Below the pieces are notes generated by a model, which was not told the origin of the DNA, ran no database searches, and saw only the letters and a program-made list of their open reading frames with translations. This document shows, piece after piece, positions 46,201-57,399 of a stretch of 64,000 nucleotides of DNA. Positions within the stretch are counted from its first letter, which is position 1; every line of letters starts with the position of its first letter. The translations under genes were made by a program, and so were the position numbers. Source of the stretch: Elysia chlorotica (taxonomy: Eukaryota; Mollusca; Gastropoda; Plakobranchidae); contig RQTK01000881.1 in NCBI GenBank assembly GCA_003991915.1, forward strand, positions 1 to 64,000, in the 5' to 3' direction.

Positions 46201-49200
46201 TTAGAAAAAAAATAAAGTCTCAATCCTTCAATTCGCTCATTCCTCTTCAGTCGAAAAGTGAGAAAAACAAGTTTGGACTGACCATGAAATGTTCATATTT
46301 AAATTTCAAATAGCTTTCCGAAAAAAAAAAATGGAAATGCATACAGAGCGATGCACATTATCCTATAATTTTATAAGTGTATATCGAAACATTATTTTGC
46401 TAACATAGACCGGGGCTTCACGTGGTCTATGATAAGCATTATGGAAATAACCGATCTGCACAATGCACTAACTGATGCTGGCAAACGCCCTCTGCGCTAA
46501 TTTTGTAACGAGTAGTTTGCTTGTTTTGTTTGTTTTTTCCTTCTTTTTTTTTCTCTACTTCACGAGTTTATGCTCATGAGGCGAATCAACTGTATTTTGG
46601 CGCATAGGGCGAAACAACGGTACATGTATTTACCATGCCTTGTAAGTGCATTTTAAATACAAATCTGCATCAAGTTATTGCGACTACTACAGGAAGGGTC
46701 ACCAAAGTAATAATTATTGTTGATATGCACTGACCTCATTTAACTGCTCCACCCGTATGCTGCGTGGGCGGCGAAAATTCGTGTTAAACCAATCAAAGGC
46801 AATGAGGGGAAACCCCTAGCCAAGTTTCAGTCCCGCCCACTGCTTATTTTTTTTTCAGGGTGATCGTAAAAACCGAAATAGCTTCTATTACATTTGAGTA
46901 TATCCAATTTTTTCTTCTAAAAGCCAAATGAGTTGCTTCTTAATTAAATTCCAAGCTCCGTTTTATTTCATCAAGCTGAAATTGATTTTTAGACCTAGAT
47001 CTAGAGCTCCATACTACCGAAGGCACAAACAACTTGCTGGGATTGGCCAAGTATCTGGGTTCACAGCGGGCGGTCCCAAAGCTTCACAAAGCGACAAAAC
47101 GTGGAGGGGAAAGGAGGCGGAGAGGAGTACGGCATTGATAAACTTAGGAGACCTGATAACAGAGATGAAAGGACGGAAGGACATGCATTTCAGGCGACAA
47201 AGAGTCTAGATGGGCTTGTCTGCGGTTATGGCACCTGCTGAAGCGCCGAGACCAAACGATTGTTGAACATTATGTATTATCATGGAGGGCCAACATAGAA
47301 ACGATTAACTTAGAGGAGAGGACGATGGACATGAGTTAAATAACCAAATAGTACATTTTTATTGTTCTTTTCGTTTTGTTATTGAAATGGTAAGCACATA
47401 CAAACATACAAATCTGTTATATGTCCCCCCCCCCCCCCCGCTTTTATATAAATTCGATTTCAAAAGGAAACTTGCTTCATAATATTTATATCCGTGATCA
47501 ACACATTTTATTATATTTATTACAAAAACAATGTTTTCAAGTGTCATCATTTATCCTGTGTTGCGTTAGGGGGCGGGATAGGTGGCCCTGGGATAGAACA
47601 TGTCAGCACATAGAATTGTCAGACGTCAGTCTTAGGGTCCGTCCACAATATAGCCTATATAGTGCTGATGTTGGAAGTTAAACAAACTCAACTCTGCTCC
47701 ACCTGCCCATCCCCCCCCCCCCCCCCCCCCTTCTTTTTTTATGAACCACACACAGGATAACTGAGAGACAGACACCCCCTCCCAACGGGCAGGTGAAATA
47801 CATTGTAAATACACATAGATGTGGGGGGAAGCATATTATGTTCAAGGGAGTATGTGTGTATGAGAGAGAGAGAGAGGGGGGGGGGAGGAGGTGGTGTGAA
47901 TAGATATTAAGACACAGATAGAAGACAAATAAGAAAAAAGAAAAATAATGGAGATAGTACAAATAAAAATATTTTTCCTTATAAATGTTCGCCAACTCAA
48001 AATTGAGAGAAAGTGTTTTCTAGGAGCTTAACTTATGCGTTTTCAAGACTTGATTGAGTTTGATTCAACAAAATATGCTATGACTTATACAATTTTTAAA
48101 AACTCACCATGTCTTCTTTTCTTGTGTGGTGGCTCTTGGTTGCTTTCAACAAGCATTTTCTGAATATCCTCCCATCTATCCTCCGTTGATTCTTCTTTCA
48201 CCAGAGATGAGTTTGCCCATATCTGTGGCCTGAGATTGCCACTCGAGTCTCTCTTCCCAAGATCTGACGTGGGAACGATTTGGGCAGGCATGTCTCCACC
48301 AGAGTAAGAAACCATAGGGAAATTTTGCTTTGCAACACCTGAAAATCCATCACTCCCCGGCTCCAGTTTTGTTTTTGAAGAGGATTTTTTACATAAAAGC
48401 TCATGAAGCAGGTAAGATGGTTGTGTTGGAGATTTCATCACCATGGGATCCTCTTGTTTAATAAACTCAGGGGTGAAAGATGGCTGCATCACTACCGGCT
48501 GTGGCACAGGAGCAACAACTCCTACAACAGGTGGGTTACTTTGCCTTGGTGGAAAGTACACATTTTTCATGTTATGCATGCTTTTAATATAGTTGCTCCC
48601 AACATTGTTCGATGGTTCACAGGCATCAAATGAGGACATGGTCTGGACTTGGGATAGTGACATTTGGTTTGAAGAATTTGAGACATCACTGTTAAAAATG
48701 TCATATGAGGATTCGCTTTGCCTGCTGGCATCCTGGTCCAGGTTAAGAATCTCTCCCATTGTTAAGGAATCCATATTAAGCTGAGTGAGAGTTGGGTTGT
48801 GCTCATTGTCTCCATTAGAGGTTCCGTCAGCTTTCTCTACTTTTGCCGCAGATGGAAATTCTGAAGTAAAAACCTCCCCTGCAAGAACTTTGAGGATGTT
48901 CTTCAGATCACTATTCTCAAAACTTTCATCCAGATTGGCAAAGTCTTCAGCACTGACAGCATCCATATTTGGGTTGGAAAAGGGCATAGAATTATCACAC
49001 ATTATTGGCAGTTCAGGCTTGTCCTGGTCATAGATGGACGAGTATGGGGAGATGGCATACTGGGCACTGGAAAGACCAGGGCTTGGCACAAACATATCCA
49101 TCCTACTCCTATTATCTGGACGCTGATGTTTTAGAAGAAATAAAAAAACAACACAAAATTAGATTAGTCATGTCTACTTATTTAATACCAATATTATACA

Positions 49201-49246
49201 ACACAATTATGAAGTTTTGATGAGGAAAAAAAAAGCAGTCATTCTC

Positions 49247-49292
<46 letters not shown>

Positions 49293-49852
49293 GGGGTTAA
49301 AATTACCTTACCTTAAAGGTTGATGTAACAGCTACTGGTCTGGGCGGGAAAAACACTGATGTGGAATTTGCACCAACCAATAAGCCTGCTGATTTGGGTT
49401 TGGCTTTACTGTTTAGTGTGTTGTGTGACGAGTAAGAAGCTGGGCCTTTATCAGAGAATCGACGCAAGCTGGAAAGAAAAAAAAGAACTGTATTCATTTT
49501 TGCTTGTCATATTGATCAAGACCAAAATAACATTGAGAATAATAAAATTTGAAAAAAGCTTAACATGAATGGTGTCATTATAAAAAAAAGTCATCTAATT
49601 AGGTACCATACTCCATCCCGTTTACATTTTGGGAGCATAAATGAACAATACTATATTCTGTTGGTCTAGATATAGATTCTCATCTATCAAATACAATGAA
49701 ACGGCCAATATAGGCTCTACATACCGTTTGTGTTTGACACTGTGTGGTTTATTTAATTTTTTCAAAATATCCTGAACAGGAACTGGAAGGGCTAATACTA
49801 TTGGTTTTGATTCATTTGTGGTTGGCATCAAGTTCTGTTGTGGTTGATCCAT
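43262..49852 (-). CDS. CREBRF: CREB3 regulatory factor (CREBRF / Luman recruitment factor); 7 coding exons
   Basis: bZIP-type nuclear regulator that in vertebrates binds CREB3/Luman and affects stress and energy metabolism (family knowledge). Minus-strand exons in order: 49852-49725, 49468-49312, 49122-48108, 45284-45168, 44815-44297, 43950-43810, 43386-43262. Phases close and the product is 733 aa. Landmarks matching the vertebrate family: an acidic run in exon 4 (NDDDYEDDDDDGSS), PIQYFWQYN, EITPNPRKLYLIGHQLNRLNK, the basic region [20 protein letters not shown] (residues 611-630, with N-x7-R spacing), and a conserved C-terminus (VDYVNSIILKVEAG). The large third exon is Ser/Asn/Pro-rich with acidic-hydrophobic patches and KKRRHG, a likely activation region plus NLS. 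The N-terminus (MDQPQQNLMP...PVPVQDILKKLNKP) is not one I know from vertebrates. Longer than the vertebrate protein. Confidence 0.92.
45547..45598. repeat. microsatellite (ATT)n
   Basis: ATT/GTT run in CREBRF intron 3, close to exon 4. Confidence 0.9.
46740..46850. promoter_or_regulatory. GC-box/CCAAT cluster in CREBRF intron 3
   Basis: A GC-richer patch in an AT-rich intron. It contains gtgggcggcg (about 46768-46777), aaccaatc (about 46788-46795) and cccgcccac (about 46832-46840). GC boxes on both sides of a CCAAT box suggest a possible internal promoter. For minus-strand transcription it would give a CREBRF product starting after the large activation exon. No transcript evidence is visible. 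Confidence 0.3.
47424..47441. repeat. poly-C run
   Basis: About 18 C residues. A second C run lies at about 47711-47730. Both sit beside the deleted SINE. Confidence 0.9.
47568..47695 (+). mobile_element. internally deleted SINE
   Basis: The head starts aggggg.cgggataggtggccctgggatagaacatgtcagcac, then jumps to atagaattgtcagacgtc, agtcttagggtccgtcc and the tail ttaaacaaactcaact. About 120 bases including the B box are missing relative to 36126-36377. It lies in CREBRF intron 3. Confidence 0.75.
49248..49290. repeat. microsatellite (CT)n just inside CREBRF intron 2
   Basis: The run begins about 20 nt from the exon 2 donor (49311-49306 on the minus strand reads gtaagg), so it reads as an AG repeat in the pre-mRNA directly after the donor. 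Confidence 0.9.
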
Positions 49853-50688
49853 TGTGAGTCAAGGAACTTCAAGCGTTAGTTTTAAAAAAAATACAAACAC
49901 AAACAAAAAACAACACTTTTCTCGGTTTATAGACTAGAGTCAAGAGGTATATCTAATCTAAGTCTATTTAGAAATCCACGTTTAGATATTCTACACCGTT
50001 CGCTATGAAATCTAGATATGGTAAAGCGTTATTATGTTGGTTCAGTGTGAACCAAAATAGCGATTACATCCTAAAGGCTATCAGGTTGGACCGTTGTTTT
50101 TTTTTAGTGCTGACAAATAAATGACAATAAATCCACGTTTCACAAGTCAGTTCTATTTATAATTTCGTATAGGTACTACTAGATCCAGCTTAATAATACA
50201 TGTGTAATATTCTGGACTTTATAAAGATAAAAATGGGTCTATATTCTAGAATCCGCATTCGAGTGTGTTGCTGGACGCGGAAGAAACTAAATACTGCTGA
50301 TCATCTGGCACGGAACTCCACCATTAAAGGGGTCACCAAGGTCAGATGTCTTAAACGTAAACAAGTCTTATGAAAACGGTTTGAGAGTCCCTCTGTGGTA
50401 ACATTAAATAACGAAACATTTTAATTAGAGCTTGAATTGAAAAGCAATGACGTTATATCCCTATAAATGTGTTTGGATTTGAGTATAGACCAAATAAGAC
50501 TGCAAAGCGTCTTAGGTGGTGTTAACCAACAGACATCCATTCTGGTTAGATCTAGATTCTAGTACAATGTACTAAGCGATTCATTGATCACGTTTTGGTA
50601 GACACGAATAGGGAGTATGTACCAAATAACGCCTGAAATCGTTACCTATCTATTTCAAAACTTTTAATATAACAAATACTCAACTTAC

Positions 50689-50890
50689 CTAAAGGTATTT
50701 TAGAACACAAAACCAACAGTTATGTATTTAATGGTATATATCCAACACAAGTAGGTAAAGTTCGACTTGTCTTGTGGAGATCAGGCAGTTGCAGTGTTTT
50801 GTTTTCGTCTGCCTCGTGATCGTAAAGCAGCCAGAATTATTCTCTACGTGGGCGTAAATTCAACCAATCGCATTGCAAGTTAAAAATAGC
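50689..50890 (-). promoter_or_regulatory. probable non-coding first exon and promoter of CREBRF
   Basis: On the minus strand, cctttag|gtaagttg gives a consensus donor at 50688, 836 nt upstream of the start-codon exon. Upstream of it the sequence is less AT-rich, with ctacgtgggcg at about 50845-50855 and a CCAAT box (caaccaatcg) at about 50861-50870. The transcription start is not determined. The matching acceptor would be shortly before 49852. Confidence 0.4.
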
Positions 50891-51437
50891 AGTCTCTGAA
50901 ATTCCCCACTACGGACCGCCTTCTCATGAATATTATATTTGCTTGGGTGTAGTAATTCATTGTAAAACAAACGATTATAACCTTTCGGGGAAGTTTTGCA
51001 GAAATTTGTATCATAATATGGTAAACAAACATACATTTTGATAAAATTCAGTGAAAATAAGATCGGAAATCGTCTTAATAAACCATAGTACAAAAATAGA
51101 TATGACGTTATGAATCTAAGAATATCGGTGAAGGCCACAACAATCACTGGTTGCTGAGAAAACAGCATGTTGTTTTCCTCAGTCTCGGTGGATAAAAATA
51201 GTATCGGTTTCCCCCCTTTTTTTGCTACAGTGGATTCTCCGGTGCCACAGGAAACTCGATGACTCATAGGCGTTAGATTTGTCATACACTTAATTTTTTT
51301 CAGTGACCATTTTTTAATTACACCATTCTGTATGTAAAACAACTTTTTGAGAGAGAATGATATTTTATGTGCAATTGCAACTATCATACTATTATTAACA
51401 ACTAATACCGCAACAATAACAAATATTACAATATTAC

Positions 51438-51798
<361 letters not shown>

Positions 51799-51899
51799 TT
51801 TCTACTATCAATAAAACCACTTCTGTTGTTGTTACTGCTGCTGAAGAGGATGCTACTGCCAATATTATCAGTGCTATGACAAACAATGTTTGCCTTCAG

Positions 51900-53740
51900 C
51901 CTACATGTCCCATGATTTAGTATCCCAAAATAAATAACAATTAAAATACTCTGTCACATGTGGCATACACATTAATGTTCTTCCATTTTAACGTAACATT
52001 TCTAGCTATCCCCTACCTTCACACTCGAATCTTAACGCTAATACCAGTGGTCAGTAATTGAACTACATCTAAGCCTATTCATCCTTATCAGTGTGCCTAC
52101 TGTCACTATCGTGTAAGTCATCCCCTCCTTGTATAGTTATAGTGGTAAACCTTTTGGCTATTTGAGAAAGTAAATCTAGGAAATAACGTTATACGAATTA
52201 ATACATGATGTGATAATCAAACTTAACTGACAATTTAAAGAGGTTCTAGGTCGCTTTATTTTTTCTCATTAAATCCCAACCTACAGTTATAGTATAAACA
52301 TTTGACTATCAATAGCTTTATTTAAAAATGCTAATACCTGATCAGTGTTTTTTTTTCCTCCCTTTATATAGGTTTATTGTGATCACATTTCTTTGGCTGA
52401 GATGAGGGGGATTGTTTGTTTTGATAAGTGAAAAATAAATGGTACAAATATCGTACAAGGAACGGACATGAAATAAGAGCCTTTGCTTAAAAAAAAAAAT
52501 AATAATTAAAGAAACAACAAACAACTGCTTAACGATTAAAAAAAATGCACTTACGACTGTCGATAGGCTCTAATTTTTAAACGCATTGTATAACTATAAA
52601 ATTATAGCCTTTTTTATTATTAAATAAACACATTGCTACTTTACCTGATGTTGAGCATGTCGAAGATCTTTGTACTAAATATTATTGGAATACAATTATA
52701 ACTACTGGTATTCAACTCCTGCTTTTTCCAACAGAAAGTGATAGGATGATTTTAATGTTCTGGTAGTTTCTTTTAAAAAGAAAAGAAGTATTGAAAAAAA
52801 AAACGGACGCACAAAAGTTTTCCTGTACACTGACTGTATTGGTTCTCTTTCAGAAGGAAAAAGTTAGGCTACTGTTTTGTTCTGAGGCCAAGGGCTCTGG
52901 GGTTGCAAACTAGAATAAACTGGTGACCCCTTGTTTTGACAGGAAACCCCAGACGGAGGGGAAAAAATAGACAGGAAATACGTCATTTCACTAGACCTCT
53001 CATTGACCTTGAGGGCGTTTCGGGTCAAATGACAGTTTCGCTCAACTGTGTTTTCGTGTTATAAACCAAACAATTATAATTGAATCTCTTATAAAGAGTC
53101 TTCACAACAAAAAAAGTTTCATGCTTCTTAGAGAAAACTTAACCATTAAATTAGAACCGGGTTTCAGTTTTCAACAAACACTTGGTTTAAACGGCGAAAA
53201 ATTCCGAAATAGCGGATCCAACCGATTATTTCCTTATATGGTCATAAGCATATGTGGCGACCTAGATTTTGCATGAAGGCTTCCCTCGTCACGACTGTGA
53301 CGTTGCATCTCCTCAGTCCTCATTGCACAGCTTGATATCTTTGACGTCACTGTCTGTACATCACAACAACAACCCATTTTTCACAAATGATAATAATACA
53401 ATCAGTCATGTAATAAGGACGTCATAACAATTTTTTTTTCGGAGACGATTTTAATGAAATTGTTTTCCCAAGTAAATTGCAATCAAACACGTATATGAAG
53501 CGTTCGAAAACTGAGGAAAAATAAGCCTATAGGCCTACAGAGACACTTCATAATTTAACGGAATATAATATCCCTGATAATACAATCTTTAAGGTATTAA
53601 ATATTATTGCATTACTTAACATATCACCAGGTGTAGGCTGGGGCGCCAGAGTTCTGGGTACACGAATAGTAGACCATGATAAACATTGTACAATGTGCAT
53701 GGAAACTAAACGTTTATGTTACCCCGAGAGCGGCGAGGGT
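51900..53740. other. intergenic, no gene seen
   Basis: AT-rich spacer between CREBRF and the SLBP-family gene. No splice-bounded coding frame, tRNA or clear repeat was recognised. Confidence 0.4.
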
Positions 53741-53854
53741 GGAGATTGAGTTGAGTTAGTTTTACTTTTCTCTAGAGAGAGGTATCTCTCTCTTTCCGGG
53801 TTGAATGTCTCCTAGTCCTATGTTACCCCGAAGGATCCTATACGACGACAGATG

Positions 53855-53990
53855 TTAGTTTTAACATCCAACGTCAACACTATGAGGGCTATATTGTGGA
53901 CGGGCCGGACAGTGACACGAGACGGCGGGGAGAACGGAACTCTTGTTTCAGTCAAGCCATGTTACGAACTGAGAGGGGCGAAATCGGACA
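53855..53990 (-). repeat. degenerate SINE fragment
   Basis: ttaacatccaacgtcaacac, tatgagggctatattgtgga, cgggcc, acgagacggcgggga and ggcgaaatcggacaaata match the SINE 3' module in order, with a deletion between the last two phrases. The last phrase matches the variant at 7556-7791 (ggcgaaatcagacaaata). Confidence 0.6.
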
Positions 53991-53999
53991 AATACATAA

Positions 54000-54620
54000 A
54001 TATGAGAGATGGTTCAAATGCAACTACTGATAGGCTACATGTAAAGCAATCTGAGAGGTCAGTTATGTACGCTTAGTGCCTTATGGAAGAAAAGCGCATT
54101 TTGAACAAGTTACAACTAATTTAAAAATAATAAAGAAAAAAAGAATTAAAAAAAAACAACAATAAAAAAACAAACTACCACGAACAAACGAGGTTCATAA
54201 CAGGGATACGCGTTGGAACTGAATCCACAACAACATTGTGCTATTAACTAGCAATAATATGTTAAAAATACTACATGTCTTACAATACGCGTTATGGCCA
54301 CTATTGCACTGGATGCACCCCTGCTAACGAATAGCTTAAAATAGTTTTGTGTGTTGATATTTATTCATTCAACTAAACGTTTATATAGGTTGTTACACAT
54401 AAAGCCACCGCTGGATAGCACATGGCCCACTGCCGCACTTTTCCATAGTTTTGTTGATTAATAACAAAGTCCATACAGGAACAGAGGTTAGGATAAACCA
54501 AGAACCCTTTTTTGTTCATTTATATACATGTACCGTGTATGTGTCCGACGCTGCTTTTTATATATTTTATACGCCATGATATAAGAAACTGAAATCAGCA
54601 GCGCCAAATAAATTATGTGT
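54000..54620. other. intergenic, no gene seen
   Basis: A-rich and mixed sequence, with a poly-A-like region near 54120-54170. Nothing further was recognised. Confidence 0.4.
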
Positions 54621-54625
54621 ATTTT

Positions 54626-54760
54626 AGAGCAGGAGTAAGTCATGCAAATTCCATTGCGTGCGAGATTTAAGTTACCGTAGTATAATTATATCAGAGCGGG
54701 AGTAAGTCTATGCAAATTCCATTGCGTGAAAGTTTTAGGTTACTATAGTACATTTGTCAC
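54626..54760. repeat. tandem duplication carrying octamer motif ATGCAAAT
   Basis: Two 67-68-bp units (54626-54692 and 54693-54760) share agagc.ggagtaagtc, atgcaaattccattgcgtg, and ttta.gttac..tagta. Each contains ATGCAAAT, the POU/octamer consensus, at 54642-54649 and 54710-54717. Confidence 0.85.
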
Positions 54761-55218
54761 CATGCTGAAATTCTTACGGTATCCACTCACCCCTACTAAA
54801 AACGATTATTTTCCATTCAGACACCATTCTTATTTTCCCTGATCTCCGAAAAAGTAATTGTTTCATGTTTTAACCCCCTTTCATGTCACCGTGTCCCTAT
54901 GCGCTTCGACCCCTCCTCAAGCTGGGTAAACAAGATTGTATATCTAACACTAGCTCCCGACCCTGTAAACAAGCTCTCACTAGACACGCGCACCCCGCAT
55001 GCTTAAGTTCATATGCACTATGTTAGTAATAGTAGATGTCAGGCAGTGACAGTCTCAAGTCTGTTACTGAGTTGCTCTGCATATCAAGAGAAGGAACCAC
55101 ACTAAATTTTGAAGTTTAGTTTGTGACAATTGTTTATTTCCCATTAATCCTTACCTATTAATTATTTAAAAACAAAACAAAACAGAAAACAAAACCTTTT
55201 CTCATCATCACCACCAAA

Positions 55219-55251
<33 letters not shown>
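55219..55251. repeat. microsatellite (AAT)n
   Basis: A short AAT run. Confidence 0.9.
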
Positions 55252-55256
<5 letters not shown>

Positions 55257-55479
55257 AAAAATAAACAGACTCTCAGCTAACTGCTAAGGAAACGTATCCA
55301 GCAGTAAAATGCAGTTTGTGCAATTATCTTAGCAAAATTATTTGTAGGCCTACACAAACATGTACATGTATTTCTTTAAATTTTTAACTTGTTTTTTTCT
55401 TCTTCTTTTTAATACAAAAAAAAGAGAAAAAAAAAGACAGGACCTGAAAGTATAAATAATAAAATGTCAGTGTTTCTTA

Positions 55480-55585
55480 ATGTCCATCAGTAGGATGAGA
55501 ATATCTAGCAGACATGACCCAAGGCTAAGGTCTGACCGATCCATGTGCTGCTCCACAGACGCGAAAGATTGGTTTTGAAGCCTGG
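55480..55585 (-). repeat. degenerate SINE fragment
   Basis: aatgtccatcagtaggatga, catgacccaaggctaaggtc, tgaccgatccatgtgctgct and ccacagacgcga match the SINE 3' module order (gtccaacatcag, ccccaagactgacgtc, tgacaattttatgtgctgcc, acacac) with heavy decay. Confidence 0.5.
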
Positions 55586-55599
55586 TCTATAAAAAGGTA

Positions 55600-57120
55600 T
55601 ATACAGTTTGCAAGTTTTACAGCTGAGCTGCAATCTTTTAATTATTTTTATCTAATTCAAAGCTGCTAACATTTAAATTATATTCAATTTTTGGTGCTGA
55701 TTCAGTATTTTGGGCAATTGTATACATTTCCGGAAAATTGGGTAATGACTGATCAAGAATCCCATCTTTTAGATAAGATACAGAGTGATTTTATGGTTTA
55801 TCTTTAGTTCACACCAAAGAATGTGTCTGTACAATACTCAACTTTAGGAGCATAGCTGCACAGAGAAATTTTGTCTTTCTAATTCTACATGAAATTGAGT
55901 ATCCTTGCCTTTGACTTTGTGCGCCTATTTGAAATAAAGTAGAATCAGCTTAAGATAAACCTTTAAGGGACAGCCTAAAAAGTTTATACTAGACAGTGAA
56001 TGTAAAGTAAAAAGAAAAAAGGATTAGGGCCTTGAAATTGGTAGCTTGTCTAAAACCATGGTTTATCTTAAACACTTTCCACTGTGCAAGTTGCTTTACT
56101 TTATTGATAAAAAAGGGCACTTGAAGTTGAAAAGTTTGCCTGAGATTTTAAATTAATTCTTCTTGCCATCTCAGTGAGGCAGATGTACTGTATTTAAAAT
56201 AATCATTCCCAGAACAGAATAAAATGAATATCCATTGATCAAACAAAAAGCAGTTTTATAAGTTATGACTTTAATGAAAAGTGACATGTAAAGATATGAG
56301 GAACAAGTTCATATGAAGGAGAGAGGAGAAGAAAAAAAAAGACCTAACTAAACAATCCAGCAAATACAACATGCCACATTGAAATCATTTTAAAAGAGAA
56401 AAACAAATCATCTACTAAATCGAGAAATTTAATATTCCTGCTGCTTTTAACTTCCATCTTTTCATGTCTCTAAGAACTCTCCAAATATTGTAAACATAGC
56501 TCAGAAAAAATGTGTAAAACAAGATATATCCAGTTACATGTATACATTTCCAGATTGTGAAAAAACAAAATGTAAGCTCTGATAAATATGATGGTCACAA
56601 ATATGCACCTTATAAAAAATACTTTAAAAACCATCATTAATGTATAACTAGATATGTTCACTTGCAACTCTACGAATTTTTACCAAGCCAATTTCAGCCC
56701 TCATTGATGAAACACACACAAAATAATTCATCTCCTCAGTCCCATCACCCCTTTGCCCTCTAATTCCCTTCTCTGTATCCTTGATGTAAAAAAATTAATT
56801 ATTTTTAAGAATGTCTATTGTTTTGCTTAAGCCACCTTAGTGGTGGGTGTGAATCATATTGCATTTAATTTATCATTAATATGATGAAAATATTACTCTC
56901 CTTGTTTATTTCCTCTGCAAACACAAGAATTCTTTATAGACCCAGTACATTCACATTATCTCATTACAACAGGAATAGAATTACATTCATCAAAATACCA
57001 TGCATTACTTGACAATCTTATACAGGAGGGTAAAAAAAACTAAAATAGCTTATGTGCAAAGCTGAATACAAAGTTTTTTTATGCCCTTGAAACTGAACAC
57101 ACGCTGACAACAATTGTTTT
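55600..57120. other. no gene seen
   Basis: AT-rich sequence between SINE copies. It may be intergenic or distal 3' UTR of the minus-strand gene to the right. No coding frame was recognised. Confidence 0.4.
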
Positions 57121-57136
57121 CAACATGGATACAGAA

Positions 57137-57389
57137 ATGTTGTTGAGTTGGTTTAACGTCCAACATCAGCACTATATAGGCTATATTGTGGACGGACCCC
57201 AAGACTGACGTCTGACAATTTTATGTGCTGCCACACACAAGACAAGGCGGGGATATCATGACTCCTGTCTCAGCTGGTCACATTAAACTGACACCGACCC
57301 AACCAGTAGAAAGCACTACCGCCAAGGCTCGAATCCAAACCTTTTGCCTCAGAAGCTGATGTTCTACCCCAGGGCCACCACGCCCCCCC
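57137..57389 (-). mobile_element. tRNA-derived SINE with target-site duplication
   Basis: The best-preserved copy. The 9-mer gatacagaa flanks it (57128-57136 and 57390-57398). On the minus strand it starts gggggggcgtggtggccctg, then gggtagaacatcagc. The B-box-like gtttggattcgagccttgg follows, then the common body (gtcagtttaatgtgac, gagacaggagtcatgat, ttgtctt, gtgtggcagcacataaaatt, gtcagacgtcagtcttgggg, tatatagtgctgatgttgga) and the tail aaaccaactcaacaacat. Confidence 0.92.
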
Positions 57390-57399
57390 GATACAGAAT

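Noticed and set aside
46928..47209. 93-codon open frame in CREBRF intron 3
   Set aside because: No conserved motif, and it lies inside an intron on the opposite strand; probably chance.
50845..50870. ER-stress response element upstream of CREBRF
   Set aside because: An ACGTGG core and a CCAAT box are both present, but the spacing (12 nt) and relative orientation do not fit CCAAT-N9-CCACG.
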